Below, piece after piece: positions 1 to 6,758 of a stretch of DNA of 7,256 bases (positions are counted from its first letter, which is position 1; each line of letters opens with the position of its first letter). Position numbers and translations under genes: made by a program. The notes beneath the pieces are model-generated. The model ran no database searches. It was given only the letters and a program-made list of their open reading frames with translations, and was not told the DNA's origin. The stretch spans positions 1 through 7,256 of the forward strand of contig CAKQNH010000228.1 in the NCBI GenBank assembly GCA_934255105.1, read 5' to 3'. The stretch comes from an uncultured Pirellulaceae bacterium (GTDB lineage: Bacteria; Planctomycetota; Planctomycetia; Pirellulales; Pirellulaceae).

Positions 1-783
1 AAAGGTGCAACCGTCGGTCCGCGTTCGGCGATGCGCGTTGCACGCCCGCAGCGCAAGTTTGCGTCGGTTGAATTCCAGACGCGCCTGGTAGGCGTCGACC
101 GCCCTCTGCTGCCGCTGATGATAGTCGATCAGAATTTTGCGTGGCAGACTCGCCGCGGTATCGGCAGCTTTTGCGAGCATGCGCAGTGATCGATGACGCA
201 GGTATAAGCGGCGGTAGGCCGCAAACACTTCATGCTGAACTAGCTCGACCGCAGCCTCGATGTCTTCACGCGAAGTGAAGATCAAATCGTCGCCGACCTC
301 AACACACAGCGGCTTGAGATAATAGACCTTAACTCCAGCACGCTTGCCTGGCCCCGCTAGAAACTCTTCCAAACGCGTCTGCACGCATTTGGGGATGTCG
401 TCGGTGATCTCGTCGAAGCGATTCTGCTCCGTCACACTCACGTACAACTTGCCTTTAGGCAAGCGAATAGAAGCTTGGTGTAGATCGATTGCGCGGACCT
501 GCTGAAACGCTCGGCGATGTTCATTGAGAAGGTCCGACCAACAATCGCACTTCGACGATAACCAGCCATGACGCGCGAGCATCGACTTAGCAAATTCAGT
601 GCTGGAGTCTTTCGGTGGCACCCAAAGCGGTTCGCCAACCCAAGTGCCAAACGGACTTAGCTCCTGAGCGAATGAATAGGCCGGAGAATCCAGCGGGACG
701 TGCGACGGGACAACCCGCTGAGCCTTAGAGCGAACTTTCGACTCCGATACGGCGGGCACGGGTTGATAAGTAGCGGTTGACAT
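1..783 (-). CDS. Unrecognised conserved-looking protein, 3' end cut by the window edge
   Basis: Reading the minus strand from the ATG at 783 gives 261 codons without a stop to the window edge, so the C-terminus is missing. The start is supported by AGGAG at 795-791, seven bases upstream, and by a promoter-like pair further upstream. There is no signal peptide or membrane segment, so a cytoplasmic location is inferred. Residues 1-30 look disordered. Residues 40-85 are rich in Trp and Pro and contain FGTWVGEPLWVPP and a CDCW motif. Residues 108-170 alternate strand-like segments (KGKLYVSV, VKVYYLKPLCVEVGDDLIF). Residues 171-250 look like long basic helices rich in Arg, Gln and His. I do not recognise a family. 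The basic helical C-terminal half could bind nucleic acid or a partner protein, but nothing in the sequence establishes this. The unbroken frame, ribosome site and amino-acid composition make a real gene likely. Confidence 0.8.
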   Translation of the reverse strand, partial: MSTATYQPVPAVSESKVRSKAQRVVPSHVPLDSPAYSFAQELSPFGTWVGEPLWVPPKDSSTEFAKSMLARHGWLSSKCDCWSDLLNEHRRAFQQVRAIDLHQASIRLPKGKLYVSVTEQNRFDEITDDIPKCVQTRLEEFLAGPGKRAGVKVYYLKPLCVEVGDDLIFTSREDIEAAVELVQHEVFAAYRRLYLRHRSLRMLAKAADTAASLPRKILIDYHQRQQRAVDAYQARLEFNRRKLALRACNAHRRTRTDGCTF

Positions 784-790
784 CAGGATT

Positions 791-795
791 CTCCT
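791..795 (-). promoter_or_regulatory. Shine-Dalgarno site of the left-edge gene
   Basis: The minus strand reads AGGAG at 795-791, with a seven-base spacer before the ATG at 783-781. This fixes the start of the left-edge gene. Confidence 0.75.
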
Positions 796-867
796 ACGTA
801 TGTGGTCTTCAAATCGAAGCGAGGAAGAGGGACGTATGAGAATCAGTCTACGATGTTCGGTTTGCAA

Positions 868-896
868 ATAATACAGATGGGAGGGGCGACTGGAAA
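868..896 (-). promoter_or_regulatory. Putative sigma70-type promoter of the left-edge gene
   Basis: On the minus strand TTTCCA (896-891, four of six matches to the -35 consensus) is followed after 17 bases by TATTAT (873-868, five of six matches to the -10 consensus). Transcription would start near 861 and give a leader of about 78 nt. The element lies just downstream of the heptamer array in the direction of transcription, so the array would sit immediately upstream of the promoter. This is a consensus match by eye only. Confidence 0.4.
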
Positions 897-927
897 ATCA
901 ATCGAGGGATAGGGGGGCGGGTCTTCG

Positions 928-1025
928 GAGGGGTGAGGGGTGAGGGGTGAGGGGTGAGGGGTGAGGGGTGAGGGAGGAGGGAGGAGGGAGGAGGGAGGAG
1001 GGAGGAGGGAGGAGGGAGGAGGGAG
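928..1025. repeat. Heptanucleotide tandem array, 14 units in two variant blocks
   Basis: On the plus strand six perfect copies of GAGGGGT (928-969) run in phase into eight perfect copies of GAGGGAG (970-1025). The period of seven is unbroken for 98 bp, and GAG at 1026-1028 begins a further partial unit. From 928 to 1028 the plus strand contains no C. The second block is pure purine, and its unit is its own mirror image. The first block contains runs of four G separated by TGA, the classic spacing for a G-quadruplex. The array is intergenic: downstream of the DUF1080 gene and upstream of the left-edge gene. Such arrays usually vary in copy number by slippage. It has no spacers of the CRISPR kind and is not part of a supported coding sequence. 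Confidence 0.95.
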
Positions 1026-1031
1026 GAGCAA

Positions 1032-1048
1032 GGACCGCGGAGCGGTCC
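1032..1048 (-). terminator. Putative terminator hairpin after the DUF1080 gene
   Basis: GGACCGC (1032-1038) and GCGGTCC (1042-1048) form a perfect 7-bp, GC-rich stem with a three-base loop. It starts 11 bases beyond the DUF1080 stop codon (TAG, 1062-1060). On the minus strand it is followed by TTGCTCC and then the C-rich heptamer array, not by a run of T. It is therefore not a classic intrinsic terminator. It may protect the 3' end or act together with Rho. Confidence 0.45.
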
Positions 1049-1059
1049 ACGACATTGGA

Positions 1060-1773
1060 CTAGCTCTTGGAGTGAGCGTTGAGGGGGAGCAGTTTGACGT
1101 TCTTAAACCACACTGGATGCCCGTGGTCTTGGAAGCCAAGATAACCGCTGTGAGCGAAATCTTTGATAGCCCGATTCTTGCCGTCGAGCTTGAATTTATG
1201 GTCGCCCTCGATAGAGCGCTTGCCAGGCTGGTCAAATTCATCGGCGTTCAACTGCGATACCAACTGACCGTTGACCTTGACCGAAATCTTAGCACCTTCG
1301 CATTTGACCTCGACCGCGTCCCACTTGCCAGGACCATGGGAAACGTGCTTGGTGGGCGGCACGATGTCGTAGATCGCACCGAAGTCATGCACACTCGTCC
1401 CTTCTCCTGTAGAGATTTGCACTTCGAACCCAGTGTGCACAGGATTGGCCGGATCTTCGACGCGAACGAAGATGCCCGAGTTACAGGACTCGGACATTTT
1501 GACGTCGCACTTCAAGATGAAATCGCCAAAGGGCTTGTCGTACATAATGATGTAACCACCCGACTCATAAGGCTGCATCGAATTGTCGACCACTTTGGAC
1601 GCAACGGGTTTACCGTTGTTGCATTTCCAGCCGGTGTAATCGGTTCCATTGAACAGCAGCTGCCAACCCGCCTTCTGCTCCTGCTCGGTCAATTGATTAT
1701 CGGCGGCCAGTGCAGGCGCGAGACAAGCCAACGTGCATAGTGTTAGCGCCAAAAACGAAAGCGTGTTCTTCAT
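1060..1773 (-). CDS. Exported DUF1080 / 3-keto-disaccharide hydrolase family protein
   Basis: This 237-residue protein starts with a typical Sec signal peptide (Lys3, hydrophobic stretch to about residue 20, ALA then AD near 23/24), so it acts in the periplasm or outside the cell. Residues 36-229 form one DUF1080 domain (Pfam PF06439, concanavalin-like fold). Visible hallmarks are GWQLLFNGTDYTGWK (36-50), SGIFVR (99-104), GFEVQI (115-120), the DFGAIYD segment (130-136), GKWDAVEVKCEG (149-160), VNGQ (167-170) and GYLGFQDHGHPVWFKNVKL (210-228). Characterised family members hydrolyse 3-keto glycosides after oxidation of a sugar, and planctomycetes carry many paralogues. The exact substrate cannot be read from the sequence. 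The mature protein has four cysteines (51, 89, 97, 158), which could form disulfides outside the cytoplasm. The ribosome site is weak (AGAGAAA about ten bases upstream). The gene is transcribed away from the secretin operon and no partner oxidoreductase is in view. Confidence 0.88.
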   Translation of the reverse strand: MKNTLSFLALTLCTLACLAPALAADNQLTEQEQKAGWQLLFNGTDYTGWKCNNGKPVASKVVDNSMQPYESGGYIIMYDKPFGDFILKCDVKMSESCNSGIFVRVEDPANPVHTGFEVQISTGEGTSVHDFGAIYDIVPPTKHVSHGPGKWDAVEVKCEGAKISVKVNGQLVSQLNADEFDQPGKRSIEGDHKFKLDGKNRAIKDFAHSGYLGFQDHGHPVWFKNVKLLPLNAHSKS

Positions 1774-1811
1774 CGGTAGTTTCTCTGGTTAGGAAAGTGA
1801 GATGCCGTTAG

Positions 1812-1828
1812 CGCCAGTCTGCCTGGCG
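1812..1828 (-). other. Hairpin in the DUF1080 gene leader
   Basis: CGCCAG (1812-1817) and CTGGCG (1823-1828) form a perfect 6-bp stem with a five-base loop, about 40 bp upstream of the DUF1080 start. It could be a 5' UTR structure or an operator-like inverted repeat. A 6-bp palindrome can also occur by chance in GC-rich DNA. Confidence 0.3.
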
Positions 1829-1985
1829 GCCCAACTCGGGCAATCGCCACGCTAGCAGTGGAGTCGGCTGAGCCTAATAGTGTAGTCTGTTTTGAACGGG
1901 CGCGTTGCCGGCTGTAACGGCTCGTTGCATTGAGATCGCAAGGCGATGCATGGGGCGGGAGGACTGCTCGGCAGCTTGGTTGCTG

Positions 1986-2014
1986 TTGACGTCGATGCGG
2001 AGCGGTCCTAGTAT
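1986..2014 (+). promoter_or_regulatory. Putative sigma70-type promoter of the secretin operon
   Basis: TTGACG (1986-1991, five of six matches to the -35 consensus) is followed after an ideal 17-base spacer by TAGTAT (2009-2014, four of six matches to the -10 consensus). Transcription would begin near 2021 and leave a leader of about 230 nt before the secretin ATG, which is long and leaves room for post-transcriptional control. This is a consensus match by eye; a start site closer to the gene cannot be excluded. Confidence 0.45.
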
Positions 2015-2249
2015 CCGCGGCAGTACTACGTTTGGACGTCGTTCTACCGTGGCGGGCTGCCTATTCCCAGCCTCGTTGCGTGCACGCCAGAACCACGTCT
2101 GCCAACAATCCTCGCAGTCTGAACTACATCTACCCGACTTACCCACCCTCTACGTCGTAGACCTATGGAGCGGACGCTGAGCCACTGCCGCGGCGGCTCC
2201 CTACAACGCCATCGTTTCGACCAGAGGGCCTGACAAAACGAGAGCACGG

Positions 2250-5200
2250 ATGCGATTTCAACGTCCTTTATTGCTGATGACAGCGGCTGCCCTGAGCCTG
2301 TGGGCGACCGAACGCAGTGTCACTGCGCAGACTCAGCTCAGGGCTCCTACCGCTCAGCATCACTTGGTAAATATTAATGCCGGGCAGATGGAGCAAGTCC
2401 GCGCGCAAATGCGCAGCTTGTGGGGCGATCGCTTGCAGTCCGCCCCAGGAAATCCCGCACAATTGCAGGTTCGAACCGCAGCCGGAGCGGCGCTCATTGA
2501 ATTCCGCAGCAACGAACAACGCATTTTGATCGACGGGCCGCCGGCGGTCGCCGGCGATCTGGTTCGATTCATCGCCCTGGTAGCTCAACCCACCGAAACC
2601 GGGACAACGCGAACACTGGCACTGAACGCCAAGGGACAAACCTCGCTGGCGCAGTCGGCACTGCTACCGGGGCGGAGCACTCAGTCGCAGACGCCGTTTG
2701 GCCTGCCCAGTTTTTCCAGCCAAGATAATTTGCGACCCGCACCGGGTCGCCTAACGGCCGCCCAGCAAGAGGGCGCAGCACCTGCCGCAGGCGGACAAGC
2801 CAGCGATGGCGGTGGGCCGGCCACTGGGCAACAAGCGCTGCCGCTGCAGCCCTTCGAAGGTGTGCAGGTCGAGATGCTGCCGGAAATTGACGCAATTATC
2901 CTGCGCGGCCGCGACCAGCAGTTGCAAGATTTGGCCGACATCATCCGGCGGCTCGACGAAGCTAGCCAAGACGCACAGCCCGTCATCGAAGTACTGCAAC
3001 TGCAGCACACCGCGGCTGCTCCCGTGTCGACACTGATCGCTCAGATCCAGCTTGGTCTGCTGGCCAATCGCCAAGGCCGGGCCACGGTGACTCCACTGAA
3101 TAAACCCAACGCACTGTTGGTCATTGGCTGGGGAGAAGCTCTAGAAGTTGTCAAGGAACTGATCGCTAAACTCGATGTGCCGGTCCAGGCCGACACACAG
3201 TTTGCCATTCGCCAGTTGCGGCACGCGCGTGCGGCAGAGGTGCAGACCCAGCTATCGGCATTCTTCCAAACGCGAGGCGGGCTGGCGCCAACGATCCAGT
3301 CCACCATCGACAGTCGCACCAACGCGATCATCATTCATGCCTCGCCGCGCGACCTACAAGAGATCCAAAGCCTGTTGGACCAGTTGGATGTGCCGCGCGG
3401 GCAAGCCATGCAGCAAGCTCGAATCTTCGAAATTCAACACAGTTTGGCCGCTGATATTGCTCAGTCGCTGCAGACCGCCCTGGGCGCCTCTGGCGCAGGC
3501 AATCAAACCAGTTTGCAGTTAGTCGACCGCGAGGGCAAGCCACTGGCGACAAGCGGTGTTTTGGGGACCAGTCAGATCACGGTCAACGATCGAAACAATT
3601 CTTTGATTGTCTCCAGCGCGCCAGAGAATTTGGAGCTGATAGAACAGTTGATTCAGCAGCTCGATACGCCGGGCATGGTAGCCAAGATCAAGATCTTTCC
3701 GATCATCAACGGAGACGCAGGCGACATGGTGCAGATGTTGCGGTCGCTGATCCCCAGCCAGACCGGAGGAGTCGGTGGTGCTTCGCAACTTTCCTCTGCC
3801 CCCAACGAGAGCTCACTGGTGCCGCTGCGATTCACCGTCGACGGACGTGGCAATAACATTATCGCAGTCGGGTCCGAAGGCGATTTGAATATTGTTGAAG
3901 CTTTGGTAATTCGCTTGGATGAAAGCGATACGATGGAGCGCAAGAGTACCGTCTACCAGCTCAAGAACTCTCCCGCCGTCGACGTGGCTCTGGCGGTCAA
4001 TGAATTTTTGCGAAGCAAGCGACAGGTAGAAAATGCGCTGCCCATGTCCAGCAATCCCTTTGCACAGCTTGAAAAAGAAGTTGTGGTTGTACCCGAGCCG
4101 GTACAGAACAAGTTGATCTTGAGCGCAACGCCGCGCTATTTTGATGAAGTCAGCAGGTTGATCGAACAGCTTGATCAGGAGCCACCTCAAGTGATGATCC
4201 AAGTCCTGATCGCGGAGATCACACTTGGAAACACCGACGAGTTTGGCGTCGAGCTGGGGCTGCAAAACTCGGTGCTGTTTGATCGCAGTTTGTTGGGAGA
4301 CTTGCTGACGCGGACGAGCACGGTCAACACGTCAACGCCCGCTGGCGTAGTGACGTCGACCACGCAGGACATCGTTGCGGCGAGCAACGTCCCTGGGTTC
4401 AATTTTAACAACACGCTACCGCTGGGCAATTCCGGTTCGGCCCGCGCTCTGCAAGGGGCAGGGCAGGTAGGTGGCCAGGGAATTTCCAACTTTGCAGTCG
4501 GACGCAACAACGACACGGCTGGATTCGGCGGGTTGGTACTATCGGCCAGCAGCGAGAACGTCAGTTTTCTACTCCGCGCGCTGCAGGAGAGTCGACGCTT
4601 GGAAATCCTTAGCCGTCCGCAAGTTCTGACGCTCGACAATCAACAAGCGTTTATCCAAGTCGGACAGCGAGTACCACGTATTGTCAGTTCGATCATCAAT
4701 CAGAACGGCGCTCAGAACAACGTCGCTTTGGAGAACGTGGGTTTAATTATCGGTGTTACGCCGCGCATTAGCCCCGAGAATAACGTAGTCATGGAAATCG
4801 ACGCGGAGAAATCCAAACTGGGACCCGAGAGCGAAGGCATCCCTGTATCGATCTCGGCCGACGGGACGGCCATCCGCTCGCCGCGCATCGACACCATTAC
4901 CGCGCAGGCTACCGTCAGCGCGGGGAGTGGCGAAACCATTATCTTGGGCGGCCTGATCTCGCGCAGCACCGAGACATTGCATCGCCAAGTTCCGTGGCTG
5001 GGTGACCTACCGCTGTTGAAGTATCTATTCAGCTACGATTACTTTGACACGCGACGGACCGAACTGTTGATCATCATGACCCCTTACGTTATTCGCTCGC
5101 AGGGCGATATGGAGCGGGTGAAGCAAGCCGAGTTTGCGCGCATGAGCTGGTGTGAAGCCGACATCTTCGCTATCCACGGGGATGTCTATCCCTCAACCGA

Positions 5201-5597
5201 TTTGACAACCTCCTTGATTGATGACATGGAGACCGAAACAATCTATCCGGCCATCGATCCTCGCGGTCGCACCAAAGGTACGATTGGCGAAGCACTGCCA
5301 TACTCGACGCCTCTTCCAGAGCCGGCCCCACCAGCGCCGCCCGAAGTTGTGCCTCTGCCCAGCTCGCGATCGGGCGAAGCGCCCCAACGCAACTCCAGCC
5401 CGCTCGCCTCCCTTGATCTACCCACCGTTCCCTCTGCGTCCAACTGGGCGACCGATCCTGGTGCAGTGGTTACCGCCAGCGGCAGTGCGCCTGTTAACTC
5501 GGGCTATCCGAGAGACGCGAGCGATAACTCGGCCGTGGTCCCTGCCTTTTATTCGACTCCAGCGGTAGCACCGCAAAACACTGGAGGTTCACGATGA
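2250..5597 (+). CDS. Large GspD/PilQ-type outer-membrane secretin with expanded N-repeats
   Basis: This 1115-residue protein begins with a Sec signal peptide (basic start, hydrophobic 7-18, likely cut after TAQ near 27). Residues 43-112 form an N-terminal domain. A Gln/Ala/Gly-rich linker covers about 113-205. About five N-type repeats (Secretin_N-like) follow at roughly 244-311, 315-381, 388-474, 478-558 and 562-643, most ending in a LDVP or LDxP type helix end. A shorter half repeat precedes them at about 205-239. The barrel-forming Secretin core runs from about 646 to 947. It contains VMIQVLIAEITLG, RLEILSRPQVLTLDNQQAFIQV, a SGETIILGGLIS segment and the signature VPWLGDLPLLKYLF near 914-927, and ends in ELLIIMTPYVI. 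A Pro/Ser-rich tail of about 165 residues follows. Canonical GspD is near 650 residues, so this one is greatly extended. The start has a partial ribosome site (GAGAG, five bases upstream). The protein should assemble a gated outer-membrane pore. The transported substrate is unknown. Confidence 0.93.
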   Translation: MRFQRPLLLMTAAALSLWATERSVTAQTQLRAPTAQHHLVNINAGQMEQVRAQMRSLWGDRLQSAPGNPAQLQVRTAAGAALIEFRSNEQRILIDGPPAVAGDLVRFIALVAQPTETGTTRTLALNAKGQTSLAQSALLPGRSTQSQTPFGLPSFSSQDNLRPAPGRLTAAQQEGAAPAAGGQASDGGGPATGQQALPLQPFEGVQVEMLPEIDAIILRGRDQQLQDLADIIRRLDEASQDAQPVIEVLQLQHTAAAPVSTLIAQIQLGLLANRQGRATVTPLNKPNALLVIGWGEALEVVKELIAKLDVPVQADTQFAIRQLRHARAAEVQTQLSAFFQTRGGLAPTIQSTIDSRTNAIIIHASPRDLQEIQSLLDQLDVPRGQAMQQARIFEIQHSLAADIAQSLQTALGASGAGNQTSLQLVDREGKPLATSGVLGTSQITVNDRNNSLIVSSAPENLELIEQLIQQLDTPGMVAKIKIFPIINGDAGDMVQMLRSLIPSQTGGVGGASQLSSAPNESSLVPLRFTVDGRGNNIIAVGSEGDLNIVEALVIRLDESDTMERKSTVYQLKNSPAVDVALAVNEFLRSKRQVENALPMSSNPFAQLEKEVVVVPEPVQNKLILSATPRYFDEVSRLIEQLDQEPPQVMIQVLIAEITLGNTDEFGVELGLQNSVLFDRSLLGDLLTRTSTVNTSTPAGVVTSTTQDIVAASNVPGFNFNNTLPLGNSGSARALQGAGQVGGQGISNFAVGRNNDTAGFGGLVLSASSENVSFLLRALQESRRLEILSRPQVLTLDNQQAFIQVGQRVPRIVSSIINQNGAQNNVALENVGLIIGVTPRISPENNVVMEIDAEKSKLGPESEGIPVSISADGTAIRSPRIDTITAQATVSAGSGETIILGGLISRSTETLHRQVPWLGDLPLLKYLFSYDYFDTRRTELLIIMTPYVIRSQGDMERVKQAEFARMSWCEADIFAIHGDVYPSTDLTTSLIDDMETETIYPAIDPRGRTKGTIGEALPYSTPLPEPAPPAPPEVVPLPSSRSGEAPQRNSSPLASLDLPTVPSASNWATDPGAVVTASGSAPVNSGYPRDASDNSAVVPAFYSTPAVAPQNTGGSR
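5583..5587 (+). promoter_or_regulatory. Shine-Dalgarno site of the lipoprotein gene, inside the secretin 3' end
   Basis: GGAGG at 5583-5587 stands six bases before the ATG at 5594 and lies within the last codons of the secretin gene. It decides the lipoprotein start in favour of 5594 over the in-frame ATG at 5633, which has no ribosome site. Confidence 0.8.
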
Positions 5598-6661
5598 TCG
5601 CTTGCCTGCCGAAAAACACATTTCCGACAGTCATGCGGTTGCTGTGCCTGTCGCTCGCCGTGTTTTTGTGTGGCTGTCAGTTTGCGCCCACTACACCCAA
5701 GCTGCGCTGGCCATGGGCCAAGGAAAAACCCATTCCCCATCCTGAGCGCGTGGTAGCCGTGTGGACCGACACCGTCCTGCATCAACCCAATCAACCCGGC
5801 GTGCGCGGCTTTGGTGGCCGAGTCTATTTTTACGAGAAGGATAAAACCGACCCTATTGAAGTCGAGGGCGGACTGGCCGTTTATGTTTTCGACGCGGACA
5901 AGTTAGAGGCGCATGACCAGCGGCCGTTACGCAAGTTCGTCTTCACACCTGAGCAGTTTTCTTCGCAGATGAGCCGCACCTCGCTAGGGCCCTCCTATAG
6001 CGTCTGGCTGCCGTGGGGCGAAGTCGGCGGTCCTCCGATGAGCCTCAGTCTGATAGCTCGCTACGAGGGATCCGCAGGTGGTACGACTATCGGGGAGCCG
6101 ACCATTAAGCTGCTGCCCGGCGTGCCTAAGCGCAGTGTTGATTCGGAAAGGGAACTGGCGGCAAAAGGCAAAAACTCACCATATCAACTGGTCGGCCACA
6201 CCGACGACGAAAAGAACTCGGACAAATCGGCCGTACAAACTCTGAATGGGCCCAAACGTCCTCGGCACGATGTCAAGACTATCGATCTGCCTCCGAGCTT
6301 CCAGCGCCACTTGCAGCGAGCTGAAGACGCTGGAGTGTTTGAAAATGTGCCGGCAACACTGCCGAACTCTAACGCTAGTGGCGCAGCCTACAATAGCGGC
6401 AATGGCTTCGTGCAACCGGCCAATGACGGCACCAGCGAGCTGATGACGCTCGATACCAGTGCCCTGCAGCGCTTGTCAGAAAGTCAAACTGCCGCGCCAA
6501 TGTCGACTCAGGTCATCGACCACCGCACACGCACTCAACATCGCTTTGGGGAAAATGTGGATACGACCAGCGATGCCACTGGTTCGTCATCGCCGAGCCG
6601 GCGCGACATTCGCGCTGGGAAGTGGCTCGAAGGCAAGCCACGCATTGGCCGCCAGGAGTAG
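5594..6661 (+). CDS. Outer-membrane lipoprotein coupled to the secretin, family not recognised
   Basis: This 355-residue protein starts with a lipoprotein signal peptide: hydrophobic segment 16-26, then LCGC with the probable lipidated cysteine at 28. The cysteine at the -2 position is unusual but tolerable, and no Asp follows at +2 (it is Gln), so outer-membrane sorting is inferred. Residues about 45-178 look like one folded, strand-rich domain with GFGGRVYFYE (72-81), GGLAVYVFDAD and VWLPWGEVGGPP (137-148), closing with LLPGVPKR. Residues about 180-355 are polar, low in hydrophobics and probably disordered, with a basic C-terminus. I do not recognise a characterised family. The start overlaps the secretin stop as ATGA with a strong ribosome site, so the two are very likely co-transcribed and translationally coupled. 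A pilotin-like or pore-accessory role follows from context only. The gene lies at the end of the operon. Confidence 0.85.
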   Translation: MIACLPKNTFPTVMRLLCLSLAVFLCGCQFAPTTPKLRWPWAKEKPIPHPERVVAVWTDTVLHQPNQPGVRGFGGRVYFYEKDKTDPIEVEGGLAVYVFDADKLEAHDQRPLRKFVFTPEQFSSQMSRTSLGPSYSVWLPWGEVGGPPMSLSLIARYEGSAGGTTIGEPTIKLLPGVPKRSVDSERELAAKGKNSPYQLVGHTDDEKNSDKSAVQTLNGPKRPRHDVKTIDLPPSFQRHLQRAEDAGVFENVPATLPNSNASGAAYNSGNGFVQPANDGTSELMTLDTSALQRLSESQTAAPMSTQVIDHRTRTQHRFGENVDTTSDATGSSSPSRRDIRAGKWLEGKPRIGRQE

Positions 6662-6757
6662 GCGCGGTGAGGCAAGCGAGATGATGCGGGAGACGGGATG
6701 ATGCGAGAGTGAAGAAATTTTGTGCGGGAGAAGATGTTGTGTGAGGTGGAGAAGATG
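6662..6757. repeat. Purine-rich intergenic stretch with imperfect short repeats
   Basis: Between the two convergent genes the plus strand is rich in G and A. It contains GATGATGCG twice (6680-6688 and 6697-6705, offset 17) and GGAGAAGATG twice (6727-6736 and 6748-6757, offset 21). The copies are embedded in degenerate flanks, so this looks like a decayed or loosely related repeat and not a clean array. On the minus strand it is a C/T-rich stretch directly downstream of the BON gene. Confidence 0.55.
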
Positions 6758-6758
6758 C

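Larger units (their letters stand above)
1774..2249. other. Divergent intergenic region without a supported gene
   Basis: This 476-bp stretch separates the leftward DUF1080 gene from the rightward secretin operon and must hold both control regions. A promoter-like pair for the operon lies at 1986-2014. A hairpin lies in the DUF1080 leader at 1812-1828. Several open frames of 67-91 codons occur on both strands, but they overlap one another, lack ribosome sites and show no recognisable domain. Two short segments read like protein in different frames (2012-2080 and 2086-2151) and might be a gene relict. No tRNA or riboswitch pattern was seen. Confidence 0.6.

Noticed and set aside
438..650. A 70-codon minus-strand frame inside the left-edge gene
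   Set aside because: It lies in another frame of a longer open frame (783 to 1) that has its own ribosome site and starts cleanly.
928..1025. CRISPR array
   Set aside because: The units are seven bases long and contiguous, with no spacers and no cas genes in the window.
843..1241. A 132-codon minus-strand frame with Pro/Ser/Leu repeats
   Set aside because: The repeats are only the translated heptamer array, and its first part lies in the wrong frame within the DUF1080 gene.
961..1740. A 259-codon plus-strand open frame opposite the DUF1080 gene
   Set aside because: It starts by translating the heptamer array and then reads antisense to a clear signal-peptide-bearing DUF1080 gene. It shows no domain and no ribosome site.
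2179..2199. GAGCC/GGCTC inverted repeat in the secretin leader
   Set aside because: The stem is only 5 bp with an 11-base loop in very GC-rich DNA, too weak to call a regulatory structure.
1874..2247. Several overlapping 67-91 codon frames on both strands upstream of the secretin
   Set aside because: They overlap each other, lack ribosome sites, use alternative starts in part and show no recognisable fold. At most part of this DNA is a relict, reported as a low-interest finding.
5633..5635. Internal ATG as the lipoprotein start
   Set aside because: It would give a more compact signal peptide, but no ribosome site precedes it, whereas GGAGG precedes the ATG at 5594 at ideal spacing.
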